From assembly GCF_019933235.1 (NCBI RefSeq), contig NZ_CP082945.1:6547501-6611500 (forward strand): a stretch of DNA of 64,000 nt, in the 5' to 3' direction. Every line of letters starts with the position of its first letter. The first letter of the stretch is position 1. This document shows positions 1 through 7,875 of the stretch, piece by piece. Origin of the DNA: Streptomyces angustmyceticus. Lineage in GTDB: Bacteria; Actinomycetota; Actinomycetes; Streptomycetales; Streptomycetaceae. A program made the position numbers and the translations under genes. The notes beneath the pieces are model-generated. The model did no database searches and was not told the DNA's origin. It saw nothing but the letters and a program-made list of their open reading frames with translations.

Positions 1-1
1 C

Positions 2-328
2 TCCGCGCACCCCGACCTGAGCCCGGACCAGATCCGCAGGCTGCTGACCTCCACCGCCCAGGACCGGCCCGAGGGCGGCCGCGACGACGACTACGGCGCC
101 GGCCTGATCGACCCGGCCGCCGCCCTGGAGGCCGCGGCGGATCTGAAGCCCGCCCCGCAAAAGCCGGTCCCCGCCCGCTACACCGGCCGCTACTTCGGTC
201 CCGGCCCCACCGCCGACGCCGCCGACGACACCCCCGTCGACTGGCTGCCCTGGACCGCCGGCGCCGCGGGCCTGGCCCTGCTCACGGCCGCCGTCGTCCT
301 CTGGCGCGGCCGCCCCGGGCAGCACTGA
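2..328 (+). CDS. mycP: Mycosin-type S8 serine protease, C-terminal part (5' end outside window)
   Basis: Open from the window edge to a TGA at 326-328, giving 108 residues. The fragment holds the end of a subtilisin-like domain (helix with LLTSTAQD, then YGAGLIDPAAAL, the usual close of S8 domains), a Pro/Ala-rich linker, one hydrophobic helix (about fragment residues 83-101) and a short basic tail. A single C-terminal membrane anchor after an S8 domain is the layout of mycosins, which work with type VII (ESX) secretion. The catalytic Asp/His/Ser lie outside the window, so activity cannot be judged and no ESX genes are visible here. Confidence 0.75.
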   Translation, partial: SAHPDLSPDQIRRLLTSTAQDRPEGGRDDDYGAGLIDPAAALEAAADLKPAPQKPVPARYTGRYFGPGPTADAADDTPVDWLPWTAGAAGLALLTAAVVLWRGRPGQH

Positions 329-405
329 CCGGCCCGCACCCACCGGGCGGGCCTCCCACCGGCCCGCACGGCAGGCGCCCCGCCCCCGGCCGATACGCTC
401 ACGTC

Positions 406-1137
406 GTGCAGAAGAACATCCCGGACCCCGGTTTCTCCGACGACGACGGCTCCGCCGACCCCGCGCTCGCGGCGGCCCTGGCGGCGTACGCCACCGACCG
501 GGCCGCCGAGCCCCGGCTCCTGGCGGCGCTGGCCGGCGCGCGCGTCCTGGTGCCCGTGGTGGCCGTCCTCGGCGAGGTCGAGACCGGGCCCGACGGACTG
601 CGCCGCGAGAAGACCAGCGACATGGCCGTCCCCACCCTCCAGGCCCCCGACGGGCGCCGCGCGCTGCCGGCCTTCACCTCCATGGAGACCCTCCGGCGCT
701 GGCGCCCCGACGCCCGCCCGGTCGCGGTCCCGCTCCCGCAGGCGCTGCTCGCCGCCTCCCACGAAAAGGCCGACACGGTCGTCGTCGACCTCGCGGGCCC
801 GGTCACCTACCAGCTCACCGGATCGGCCCTGCGGGCCCTGGCCGAGGGCCGCACCAGCGCCGACCCGCTCGACGACCCGGCCGTCACGGATGCCCTGCGC
901 GCCCTGCTCGACGCCGAACCCGGCGTGCTCGTCGCCCGTCTCGCCCCGTCCGCCGAGACCGACGGCACCCTCGCCGTCGGCCTCGCCGACGACGCGCAGG
1001 CCGCCGAGGTCGCCCAGCGGCTGGCCCGCGCACTGGCCGCCGACGAAGTGCTGCGCGAGCGCCTCGTAAGGGGCCTGGACCTGGCTCTTCTGCCGCCCGG
1101 CGGCACGGCGGCACAGGAGCCGCTCTACCGGCGCTGA
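406..1137 (+). CDS. SseB-family protein
   Basis: A soluble, acidic, Ala-rich protein of 243 residues. The N-terminal part matches the SseB N-terminal domain pattern: LLAALAGARVLVPVVAVL, then a threonine/valine-rich core and the ALPAFTSMETLRRW segment (about residues 85-97) that is characteristic of this family. A second segment, roughly 120-235, resembles the SseB C-terminal domain. SseB was named for enhanced serine sensitivity; the molecular role in actinomycetes is not established. The ATG at 406 follows a short gap after the protease gene and there is no competing start. No signal peptide or membrane helix is seen. Confidence 0.75.
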   Translation: MQKNIPDPGFSDDDGSADPALAAALAAYATDRAAEPRLLAALAGARVLVPVVAVLGEVETGPDGLRREKTSDMAVPTLQAPDGRRALPAFTSMETLRRWRPDARPVAVPLPQALLAASHEKADTVVVDLAGPVTYQLTGSALRALAEGRTSADPLDDPAVTDALRALLDAEPGVLVARLAPSAETDGTLAVGLADDAQAAEVAQRLARALAADEVLRERLVRGLDLALLPPGGTAAQEPLYRR

Positions 1138-1252
1138 CCCCGGAGCCGGGGCGCGGGCGCGGCGGCCGGGCCGTCGGCCGCCGACGGGCGGGTTCCTCTC
1201 CAGGGCCGCACAATGCGAGGAGAGCTCAAGATCCACGCGAGGAGAGCCCCCC

Positions 1253-2014
1253 ATGGAGAAAACGGAGATCTCGACGGTACTGACCCGCCCGGTCGTATCC
1301 GAGTTCCTCGGCACGCTGCTCCTGGTGTTCTTCGCCGTCGGCTCGGCAGTGCTGGCAGGCGAGTACATCGGCACCTTCGGCATCGCCCTGGCCTTCGGCT
1401 TCACCCTGGTGGCGCTTGCCTACGCCCTCGGCCCGATCTCGGGCTGCCACCTCAACCCCGCGGTGACCCTGGGCATGCTGCTGGCCCGCAGACTCACCCT
1501 GCGCACCGCGGCCGAGTACTGGATCGCCCAGGTGGTCGGCGCCATCGCCGGCTCGGCGCTGCTGTTCCTGGTGGCCCGGCAGGTCCCGGGGCTGCAGACC
1601 CACGCGTCCTTCGGCACGAACGGCTGGGGCGACCGCTCCGCGGTGCACATCAACCTCGGCGGCGCCTTCGTCCTCGAAATACTGATGACGTTCCTGCTGG
1701 TCTACGTGTGGCTGTCGGTCACCCACAAGATCGCCGTGATCGGCTTCAACGGCATGGCCATCGGCCTGGCCCTGGCCACCGTCCACCTCATCGGCATCCC
1801 CCTGGACGGCACCTCGGTGAACCCGGCCCGCTCCATCGGCCCCGCGCTGTTCGCGGGCGGCGCGGCCATCACCCAGCTGTGGCTGTTCATCGTCGCGCCG
1901 CTGATCGGCGGCGCCCTCGCCGCGATGGTGCACCAGGTCACCCATCCGCCGCACGAGCCGGTCCTCGTCGCCGACGACGCGGTGCCGCACGAACCCGCGG
2001 CGCAGTCCGACTGA
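1253..2014 (+). CDS. MIP-family channel (aquaporin)
   Basis: An integral membrane channel of 253 residues with six predicted transmembrane helices and both MIP signature loops: SGCHLNPAVT in loop B (about residues 63-72) and SVNPARS in loop E (about 188-194). Both NPA boxes are intact. The short length and the Arg just after the second NPA fit an AqpZ-type water channel more than a glycerol facilitator, which usually has an insertion and a longer chain. The ATG at 1253 is preceded by a purine-rich GAGGAGAG ribosome site. It is monocistronic and followed by a bidirectional hairpin shared with the convergent DUF1844 gene. Substrate choice is inferred, not proven. Confidence 0.85.
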   Translation: MEKTEISTVLTRPVVSEFLGTLLLVFFAVGSAVLAGEYIGTFGIALAFGFTLVALAYALGPISGCHLNPAVTLGMLLARRLTLRTAAEYWIAQVVGAIAGSALLFLVARQVPGLQTHASFGTNGWGDRSAVHINLGGAFVLEILMTFLLVYVWLSVTHKIAVIGFNGMAIGLALATVHLIGIPLDGTSVNPARSIGPALFAGGAAITQLWLFIVAPLIGGALAAMVHQVTHPPHEPVLVADDAVPHEPAAQSD

Positions 2015-2038
2015 CCCCGCGCCCGCCGCCCCGTACGC

Positions 2039-2073
2039 GACGAGCCCCGGCCCTTCCCGGGCCGGGGCTCGTC
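2039..2073. terminator. Bidirectional hairpin between convergent genes
   Basis: A 15-bp perfect inverted repeat (gacgagccccggccc and its complement) around a 5-base loop lies in the 79 bases between the aquaporin stop and the DUF1844 stop. No long T-run follows on either strand, as is common in streptomycetes. It should end transcripts from both sides. Confidence 0.7.
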
Positions 2074-2093
2074 GTCGGATCTCGGTGGCGGCT

Positions 2094-2474
2094 CTAGCCG
2101 TAGACCGGGCCGGTGAACTTCTCCCCGGGGCCCTGGCCCGGCTCGTCCGGCACGACCGAGGCCTCGCGGAACGCCAGCTGCAGCGACTTCAGCCCGTCCC
2201 GCAGCGGCGCCGCGTGGTACGAGCCGATCTCGGTGGCGCTGGCGGTGACCAGCCCGGCCAGCGCCTGGATGAGCTTGCGCGCCTCGTCCAGGTCCTTGTG
2301 CGCCGCGCCCTCCTCGGCGAGCCCGAGGTTGACCGCCGCCGAACTCATCAGATGCACCGCGACCGTGGTGATCACCTCGACCGCCGGCACCTCGGCGATG
2401 TCACGGGTCATGGAGTCGAAGTCGGGGTTCGCCGCGTCGGGCGCGTCGGGCTGCTGAGGTGTCTGGTCGCTCAT
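2094..2474 (-). CDS. DUF1844 protein
   Basis: A small acidic soluble protein of 126 residues. After a disordered N-terminus rich in Pro, Asp and Gln (1-20) comes the DUF1844 core: VEVITTVAVHLMSSAAVNLGL (about 32-52) followed by a helical segment with DLDEARKLIQALAGLV. The family is conserved in actinomycetes and is often found beside infC; no biochemical function is known. The start ATG at 2474 has a GAAGAAG-like purine stretch upstream. It is transcribed away from infC, so the promoter regions of the two genes lie in the 2475-2876 interval. Confidence 0.8.
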   Translation of the reverse strand: MSDQTPQQPDAPDAANPDFDSMTRDIAEVPAVEVITTVAVHLMSSAAVNLGLAEEGAAHKDLDEARKLIQALAGLVTASATEIGSYHAAPLRDGLKSLQLAFREASVVPDEPGQGPGEKFTGPVYG

Positions 2475-2761
2475 GTCTTCGGGCTTCTTCCTGCTGAGGG
2501 CTTCGGCTCCAGCCTATGGGCACCGGGCCCGCGCCCCGCGTCCGGGAGTGTCCTCCCGGCGCCGAGGGCCCGGCCCCGGCCGCACAGGAGTGGGGGCCAC
2601 CTCTTGACTCGTGTATTCTGGTGTTCCGACCGGCCGGACACGCATGTGACCGGCCCACAAGTGGAGGCTCCGATCTCCCACCCGGCCGACCTCACGGTTG
2701 GCGGGTCAACGGTCCGGCTGCGCCCCGCGAGACTCGCGACGGTGCTCCAGATCTATGTGGA

Positions 2762-2792
2762 GCCCCGCCTGTGTCCCGTCCGGGGCATTTTT
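2762..2792 (+). promoter_or_regulatory. Terminator-like hairpin in the infC leader (possible attenuator)
   Basis: GCCCCG at 2762-2767 can pair with CGGGGC at 2781-2786, and the right arm is followed by ATTTTT at 2787-2792. A T-run after a GC stem is rare in this GC-rich sequence and looks like an intrinsic terminator. It lies about 85 bases upstream of the infC start, inside a leader with no supported gene. A TTGACT at about 2603 could be a -35 element for this transcript. That the hairpin regulates infC is inference. Confidence 0.45.
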
Positions 2793-2876
2793 CATGTACC
2801 GGCGCGGTTGGTCACACCGAAAAGACGTTACGCGGCAGTCCGCCAGGCCGTCGCGTGGTGCTACCGAGGAGGATCC

Positions 2877-3518
2877 ATCAGCGCCGAGCCCCGCATCAAC
2901 GACCGGATTCGCGTTCCCGAAGTGCGACTTGTCGGTCCCAGCGGCGAGCAGGTCGGGATTGTTCCGCTTGCCAAGGCCCTTGAGCTTGCTCAGGAGTACG
3001 ACCTCGACCTGGTCGAGGTGGCGGCGAACGCTCGCCCGCCCGTCTGCAAGCTCATGGACTACGGGAAGTTCAAGTACGAGTCGGCCATGAAGGCCCGTGA
3101 GGCGCGCAAGAACCAGGCGCACACGGTCATCAAGGAGATGAAGCTCCGGCCGAAGATCGACCCGCACGACTACGACACCAAAAAGGGTCACGTCGTCCGG
3201 TTCCTCAAGCAGGGTGACAAGGTCAAGATCACGATCATGTTCCGTGGTCGCGAGCAGTCCCGCCCCGAGCTGGGCTTCCGGCTGCTGCAGCGGCTCGCGT
3301 CCGACGTGGAGGACCTCGGCTTCATCGAGTCGAATCCGAAGCAGGACGGCCGAAACATGATCATGGTGCTCGGTCCGCACAAGAAGAAGACCGAGGCGAT
3401 GGCCGAGGCCCGCGAGGCGCAGGCCGCCCGCAAGGCGGAGCGCCAGAGTGGAGTCGCCGCGGACGCGTCCGTGGACGAGCCCGCCGAGGAGCCCACCGAG
3501 GAGCACGCCCAGGCGTGA
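2877..3518 (+). CDS. infC: Translation initiation factor IF-3, apparent ATC start
   Basis: IF-3 binds the 30S subunit, keeps it apart from 50S and checks the start codon. The 213-residue product has the N-terminal domain starting ISAEPRINDRIRVPEVRLVG, the linker, and the C-terminal domain with MKLRPKIDPHDYDTK and FRGRE motifs, ending in an acidic Ala/Glu-rich tail typical of actinomycetes. I chose ATC at 2877 because a strong AGGAGG lies 4-5 bases upstream and no in-frame ATG or GTG sits near it. A rare start codon is known for E. coli infC (AUU) and supports self-regulation. An upstream TTG in frame is possible but lacks a ribosome site. First gene of infC-rpmI-rplT. Confidence 0.9.
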   Translation: MSAEPRINDRIRVPEVRLVGPSGEQVGIVPLAKALELAQEYDLDLVEVAANARPPVCKLMDYGKFKYESAMKAREARKNQAHTVIKEMKLRPKIDPHDYDTKKGHVVRFLKQGDKVKITIMFRGREQSRPELGFRLLQRLASDVEDLGFIESNPKQDGRNMIMVLGPHKKKTEAMAEAREAQAARKAERQSGVAADASVDEPAEEPTEEHAQA

Positions 3519-3642
3519 TCCCCGAGGCGTGAGCCCCGGTTCACGCCGGGGCGCCCCGCCCCGGACATCAATCGATATGCATGACGCTCCCGCTTGCCGG
3601 TTTCAGCCTGCGGGAGCGCCACTGACGAGGAGAGAACGGCGC

Positions 3643-3837
3643 ATGCCGAAGAACAAGACGCACAGCGGTGCCAGCAAGCGCTTCAAGGTCACCGGCTCCG
3701 GCAAGGTGCTGCGTGAGCGCGCCGGCAAGCGCCACCTGCTCGAGCACAAGTCGTCCCGCGTGACGCGTCGCCTCACCGGCAACGCCGAGATGGCCCCGGG
3801 CGACGCCGCGAAGATCAAGAAGCTTCTCGGCAAGTGA
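3643..3837 (+). CDS. rpmI: 50S ribosomal protein bL35
   Basis: A 64-residue basic protein beginning MPKNKTHSGASKRFKVTGSG, with LLEHKSSRVTRRL in the centre and a KIKKLLGK end, all diagnostic for bL35. The ATG at 3643 is preceded by GAGGAGAG with normal spacing. It lies 124 bases after infC and before rplT, the standard infC-rpmI-rplT operon. Length agrees with the family. Confidence 0.98.
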   Translation: MPKNKTHSGASKRFKVTGSGKVLRERAGKRHLLEHKSSRVTRRLTGNAEMAPGDAAKIKKLLGK

Positions 3838-3941
3838 GCCGCCGCGCCCCACACACTGGAGGGGGCGCGCGACTCGGACCGGGACTCAATCGAACCGGGC
3901 CGTGTGACGACAACCACGGCCCCGCTACAAGGAGTTAACAA

Positions 3942-4325
3942 GTGGCACGCGTCAAGCGGGCAGTCAACGCCCACAAGAAGCGCCGGGCGATCCTCGAGCA
4001 GGCCAGCGGCTACCGTGGCCAGCGCTCCCGCCTGTACCGCAAGGCGAAGGAGCAGGTCACCCACTCCCTCGTCTACAACTACAACGACCGCAAGAAGCGC
4101 AAGGGCGACTTCCGTCAGCTGTGGATCCAGCGCATCAACGCCGCTGCCCGCGCCAACGGCATGACGTACAACCGCTTCATCCAGGGTCTGAAGGCCGCCA
4201 ACATCGAGGTGGACCGCAAGATCCTGGCCGACCTCGCGGTGACGGACGCCAACGCGTTCGCCGCGCTCGTCGAGGTCGCCCAGAAGGCGCTTCCGAGCGA
4301 CGTCAACGCCCCGAAGGCCGCCTGA
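3942..4325 (+). CDS. rplT: 50S ribosomal protein bL20
   Basis: A 127-residue basic 23S-binding protein essential for early 50S assembly. It begins MARVKRAVNAHKKRRAILEQASGYRG, carries the conserved RQLWIQRINAA (about 62-72) and NRFIQGLKAA (about 79-88) segments. The GTG at 3942 follows AAGGAG. bL20 represses this operon in some bacteria by binding the leader; whether that holds here is not shown. Last gene of the operon, closed by a 15-bp hairpin. Confidence 0.98.
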   Translation: MARVKRAVNAHKKRRAILEQASGYRGQRSRLYRKAKEQVTHSLVYNYNDRKKRKGDFRQLWIQRINAAARANGMTYNRFIQGLKAANIEVDRKILADLAVTDANAFAALVEVAQKALPSDVNAPKAA

Positions 4326-4349
4326 ACTTCGGCCTGACGACGTTGTGAC

Positions 4350-4381
4350 GCGGACCCGCAGGCCCCGGCCTGCGGGTCCGC
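4350..4381 (+). terminator. Terminator of infC-rpmI-rplT
   Basis: A perfect 15-bp inverted repeat (gcggacccgcaggcc and its complement) with only two bases between the arms, 25 bases after the rplT stop. It is followed by CGCATTTCC, a weak T-tract. Confidence 0.85.
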
Positions 4382-4464
4382 CGCATTTCCGGACCGGCCG
4401 GGTCCCCCGTCCCCCGTGACGGACCGGCCCCCACGCACCGAACCACAGAAGCGAGCCGCCGCCC

Positions 4465-5319
<855 letters not shown>

Positions 5320-5402
5320 GGGGCGTCCTGCCGAACCCCCCGGTACTTCCGATCCGAGCTAGTAGGCTTGCGTGCCCGGGGGACCGGAAGGGGGTTACGG
5401 GG

Positions 5403-6560
5403 ATGAGTGTGAGGACTTCCGGCACCGCGGTCACCGCCGGCAGCCGCCCGTCCGGCGCGCCGGAACGCGGCCGGCCGGCCGCCGCCGCGGGCCCGGACGC
5501 CCTGGGCGCCGGTCTCGGGCTCGATCCCGACGACCTGCCCGATGGCCTGGTCGTCGCCGACGAGACCGGCCGGGTGATCTGCTTCAACGCCGCGGCGGCC
5601 CGGATCACCGACATCGTCCCCGGCGACGCGCTCGGCCGCCCCCTGGAGCACGCGCTGCCGCTGCAGGACATCGAGGGCCGCCGCTGGTGGCGGCTCACCG
5701 ACCCCTACGGCGGGCTCGCCATCCGTCGCGGCCAGCCCGAGCGCAACCTGCTGCTCGGCGGCCGCGAGGTGCTGGTCTCGGCCCGCTACGTCCGCAACCG
5801 CCCGACCGGCCCCGTCCAGCGGCTGGTGATCGCGCTGCGCGGCACCGAGGCGCGGCGCCGTACGGAGCTCAGCCACGCCGAGCTGATCGCCACCGTCGCC
5901 CATGAACTGCGCTCGCCGCTCACCTCCGTCAAGGGCTTCACCGCCACCCTCCTGCAGAAGTGGGAGCGCTTCACCGACGACCAGAAGCGGCTGATGCTGG
6001 AGACGGTGGACGCCGACGCCAACCGCGTCACCCGGCTGATCGCCGAGCTGCTGGACATCTCCCGGATCGACTCCGGGCGGCTGGAGGTACGCCGCCAGCG
6101 GGTCGACATGAGCGCCGCGGTCCGCCGGCACGTCCAGGCGCAGACCACCGCGGGCCAGCGGCCCGACCGCTTCCTGATCCGGATGCTGGAACCGCTGCCC
6201 GATCTGTGGGCGGATCCGGACAAGGTGGACCAGGTGCTGGGCAACCTGCTGGAAAACGCGGTGCGCCACGGCGAGGGAACCGTCACCATCGAGGTCGGAC
6301 CGGTATCGGACACGACCAGCGCGGAGGGGACGAGCGTCACCGTGAGCGACGAGGGCCCCGGCATCCCGGAGGAGTCGATGAGCCGCGTGTTCACCCGCTT
6401 CTGGCGGGGCAGCAAGCGCGGCGGAACGGGCCTGGGCCTCTACATCGTCAAGGGCATCGTCGAGGCCCACGGCGGGACGATCACGGTCGGCCGGGCGCCC
6501 GCCGGCGGCGCACAGTTCCGATTTAGCCTGCCCGTCGCGGCGCCGGCCTTCATGGCCTGA
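5403..6560 (+). CDS. PAS-domain sensor histidine kinase
   Basis: A 385-residue cytoplasmic two-component kinase with no membrane helix. A low-complexity Ala/Gly/Pro N-terminus (1-45) is followed by a PAS domain (about 50-160, DGLVVADETGRVICFNAAA), a HisKA dimerisation helix with the H-box TVAHELRSPLTSVKGF (His at about 165), and an HATPase domain with N-box NLLENAVRHG, G1 DEGPGIPEE, and G2 GGTGLGLYIVK. All kinase motifs are intact. I start at ATG 5403, just after GGGGTTACGGGG, because the reading frame upstream is non-coding. There is no response regulator beside it, so it is an orphan kinase; its partner is unknown. The next gene is pheS. Confidence 0.9.
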   Translation: MSVRTSGTAVTAGSRPSGAPERGRPAAAAGPDALGAGLGLDPDDLPDGLVVADETGRVICFNAAAARITDIVPGDALGRPLEHALPLQDIEGRRWWRLTDPYGGLAIRRGQPERNLLLGGREVLVSARYVRNRPTGPVQRLVIALRGTEARRRTELSHAELIATVAHELRSPLTSVKGFTATLLQKWERFTDDQKRLMLETVDADANRVTRLIAELLDISRIDSGRLEVRRQRVDMSAAVRRHVQAQTTAGQRPDRFLIRMLEPLPDLWADPDKVDQVLGNLLENAVRHGEGTVTIEVGPVSDTTSAEGTSVTVSDEGPGIPEESMSRVFTRFWRGSKRGGTGLGLYIVKGIVEAHGGTITVGRAPAGGAQFRFSLPVAAPAFMA

Positions 6561-6750
6561 GCACTCCGCGGCGGGCGCCCCGCGGGGGCGCGGACCGGCC
6601 GCGCCGCCCGCCCCCCTTAGACTTGACCTTTGGCACCTTTGGCGCACAGGCATCGCGGGCGCAGCGCGGGCTCGGCAGCCGACCTTTGTGATCGAGGAGC
6701 CGAGGCGACGCGAGCCAAGCCAAGCCAGTCCACCGGAAGCACGGGAAGAG

Positions 6751-7875
6751 ATGTCCGCACCCAATAAGTCGTACGACCCTGTCGAGGTCGAAGCCCTGAA
6801 ACCGGAAGAGATCGCCGCACGGCTGGACGAGGCGCTGGCCGCCATCGCCGCCGCGGACTCTCTGGAGGCGCTGCGTGAGGTGAAGGTCGCGCACACCGGC
6901 GACCGCTCGCCGCTCGCGCTCGCCAACCGCGAGATCGGCGCCCTGCCCCCGCACGCCAAGGCGGACGCCGGCAAGCGCGTCGGCCAGGCCCGCGGCCGGG
7001 TGGGCCAGGCGCTCAAGACCCGCCAGGAGGAGCTGGAGGCGGAGCGCGACGCCCGTGTGCTGGTCGAGGAGGCGGTGGACGTCACGCTGCCCTACGACCG
7101 CACCCCGGCCGGCGCCCGGCACCCGCTGACCACCTTCATGGAGCGGGTCGCCGACGTCTTCGTCGCCATGGGCTACGAGGTCGCCGAGGGCCCCGAGGTC
7201 GAGGCCGAGTGGTTCAACTTCGACGCCCTGAACTTCGTGCCCGACCACCCGGCGCGCCAGATGCAGGACACCTTCTTCGTGCAGGGGGCAGGCACCGAGG
7301 GCGATGAGTCCGGCGTCGTGCTGCGCACCCACACCTCGCCGGTCCAGGCCCGTACGCTCGTCGACCGCGAACCGCCGGTGTACGTCGTCTGCCCGGGGCG
7401 GGTCTACCGCACCGACGAGCTGGACGCCACGCACTCCCCGGTCTTCCACCAGATCGAGCTGCTCGCCGTCGACGAGGGCCTGACCATGGCCGACCTCAAG
7501 GGCACCCTCGACCACATGGTCCGGGCGCTGTTCGGCCCGGACATGAAGACCCGGCTGCGGCCGAACTACTTCCCGTTCACCGAGCCGTCCGCCGAGATGG
7601 ACATGGTCTGCTACGTCTGCCGTGGCGCGTCCGTGGGCAACCCCGACCGTCCCTGCCGCACCTGCTCCAGCGAGGGCTGGATCGAACTGGGCGGCTGCGG
7701 AATGGTCAACCCCAAGGTGCTGATCGCCTGTGGCGTCGACCCGGAGAAGTACAGCGGGTTCGCCTTCGGGTTCGGCATCGACCGGATGCTGATGTTCCGG
7801 CACAACGTGGAAGACATGCGTGACATGTTCGAAGGCGACGTCCGGTTCACCCGGCCGTTCGGGATGGAGATCTGA
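6751..7875 (+). CDS. pheS: Phenylalanine-tRNA ligase alpha subunit
   Basis: Catalytic subunit of the alpha2-beta2 enzyme that charges tRNA-Phe. The 374 residues comprise an N-terminal coiled-coil arm (about 1-90), then the class II core: motif 2 YRTDELDATHSPVFHQIE (about 211-228) and motif 3 FGFGIDRMLMFRH (about 337-349); the extension with four cysteines (YVCRGASVGNPDRPCRTCS, about 288-306) is a variant seen in actinomycetes and may bind zinc. I start at ATG 6751 (MSAPNKSYDPV) with a GGAAGAG site upstream; an upstream GTG at 6688 is in frame but has no support. Its TGA overlaps the pheT ATG by one base. Confidence 0.96.
   Translation: MSAPNKSYDPVEVEALKPEEIAARLDEALAAIAAADSLEALREVKVAHTGDRSPLALANREIGALPPHAKADAGKRVGQARGRVGQALKTRQEELEAERDARVLVEEAVDVTLPYDRTPAGARHPLTTFMERVADVFVAMGYEVAEGPEVEAEWFNFDALNFVPDHPARQMQDTFFVQGAGTEGDESGVVLRTHTSPVQARTLVDREPPVYVVCPGRVYRTDELDATHSPVFHQIELLAVDEGLTMADLKGTLDHMVRALFGPDMKTRLRPNYFPFTEPSAEMDMVCYVCRGASVGNPDRPCRTCSSEGWIELGGCGMVNPKVLIACGVDPEKYSGFAFGFGIDRMLMFRHNVEDMRDMFEGDVRFTRPFGMEI

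Noticed and set aside
1213..2097. A 294-codon plus-strand frame over the aquaporin gene
   Set aside because: Arg/Pro/His-rich shadow; the aquaporin frame has both NPA boxes.
6561..6750. T-box or leader-peptide control of pheS
   Set aside because: No T-box core and no Phe-rich short frame seen in the 190 bases before pheS.
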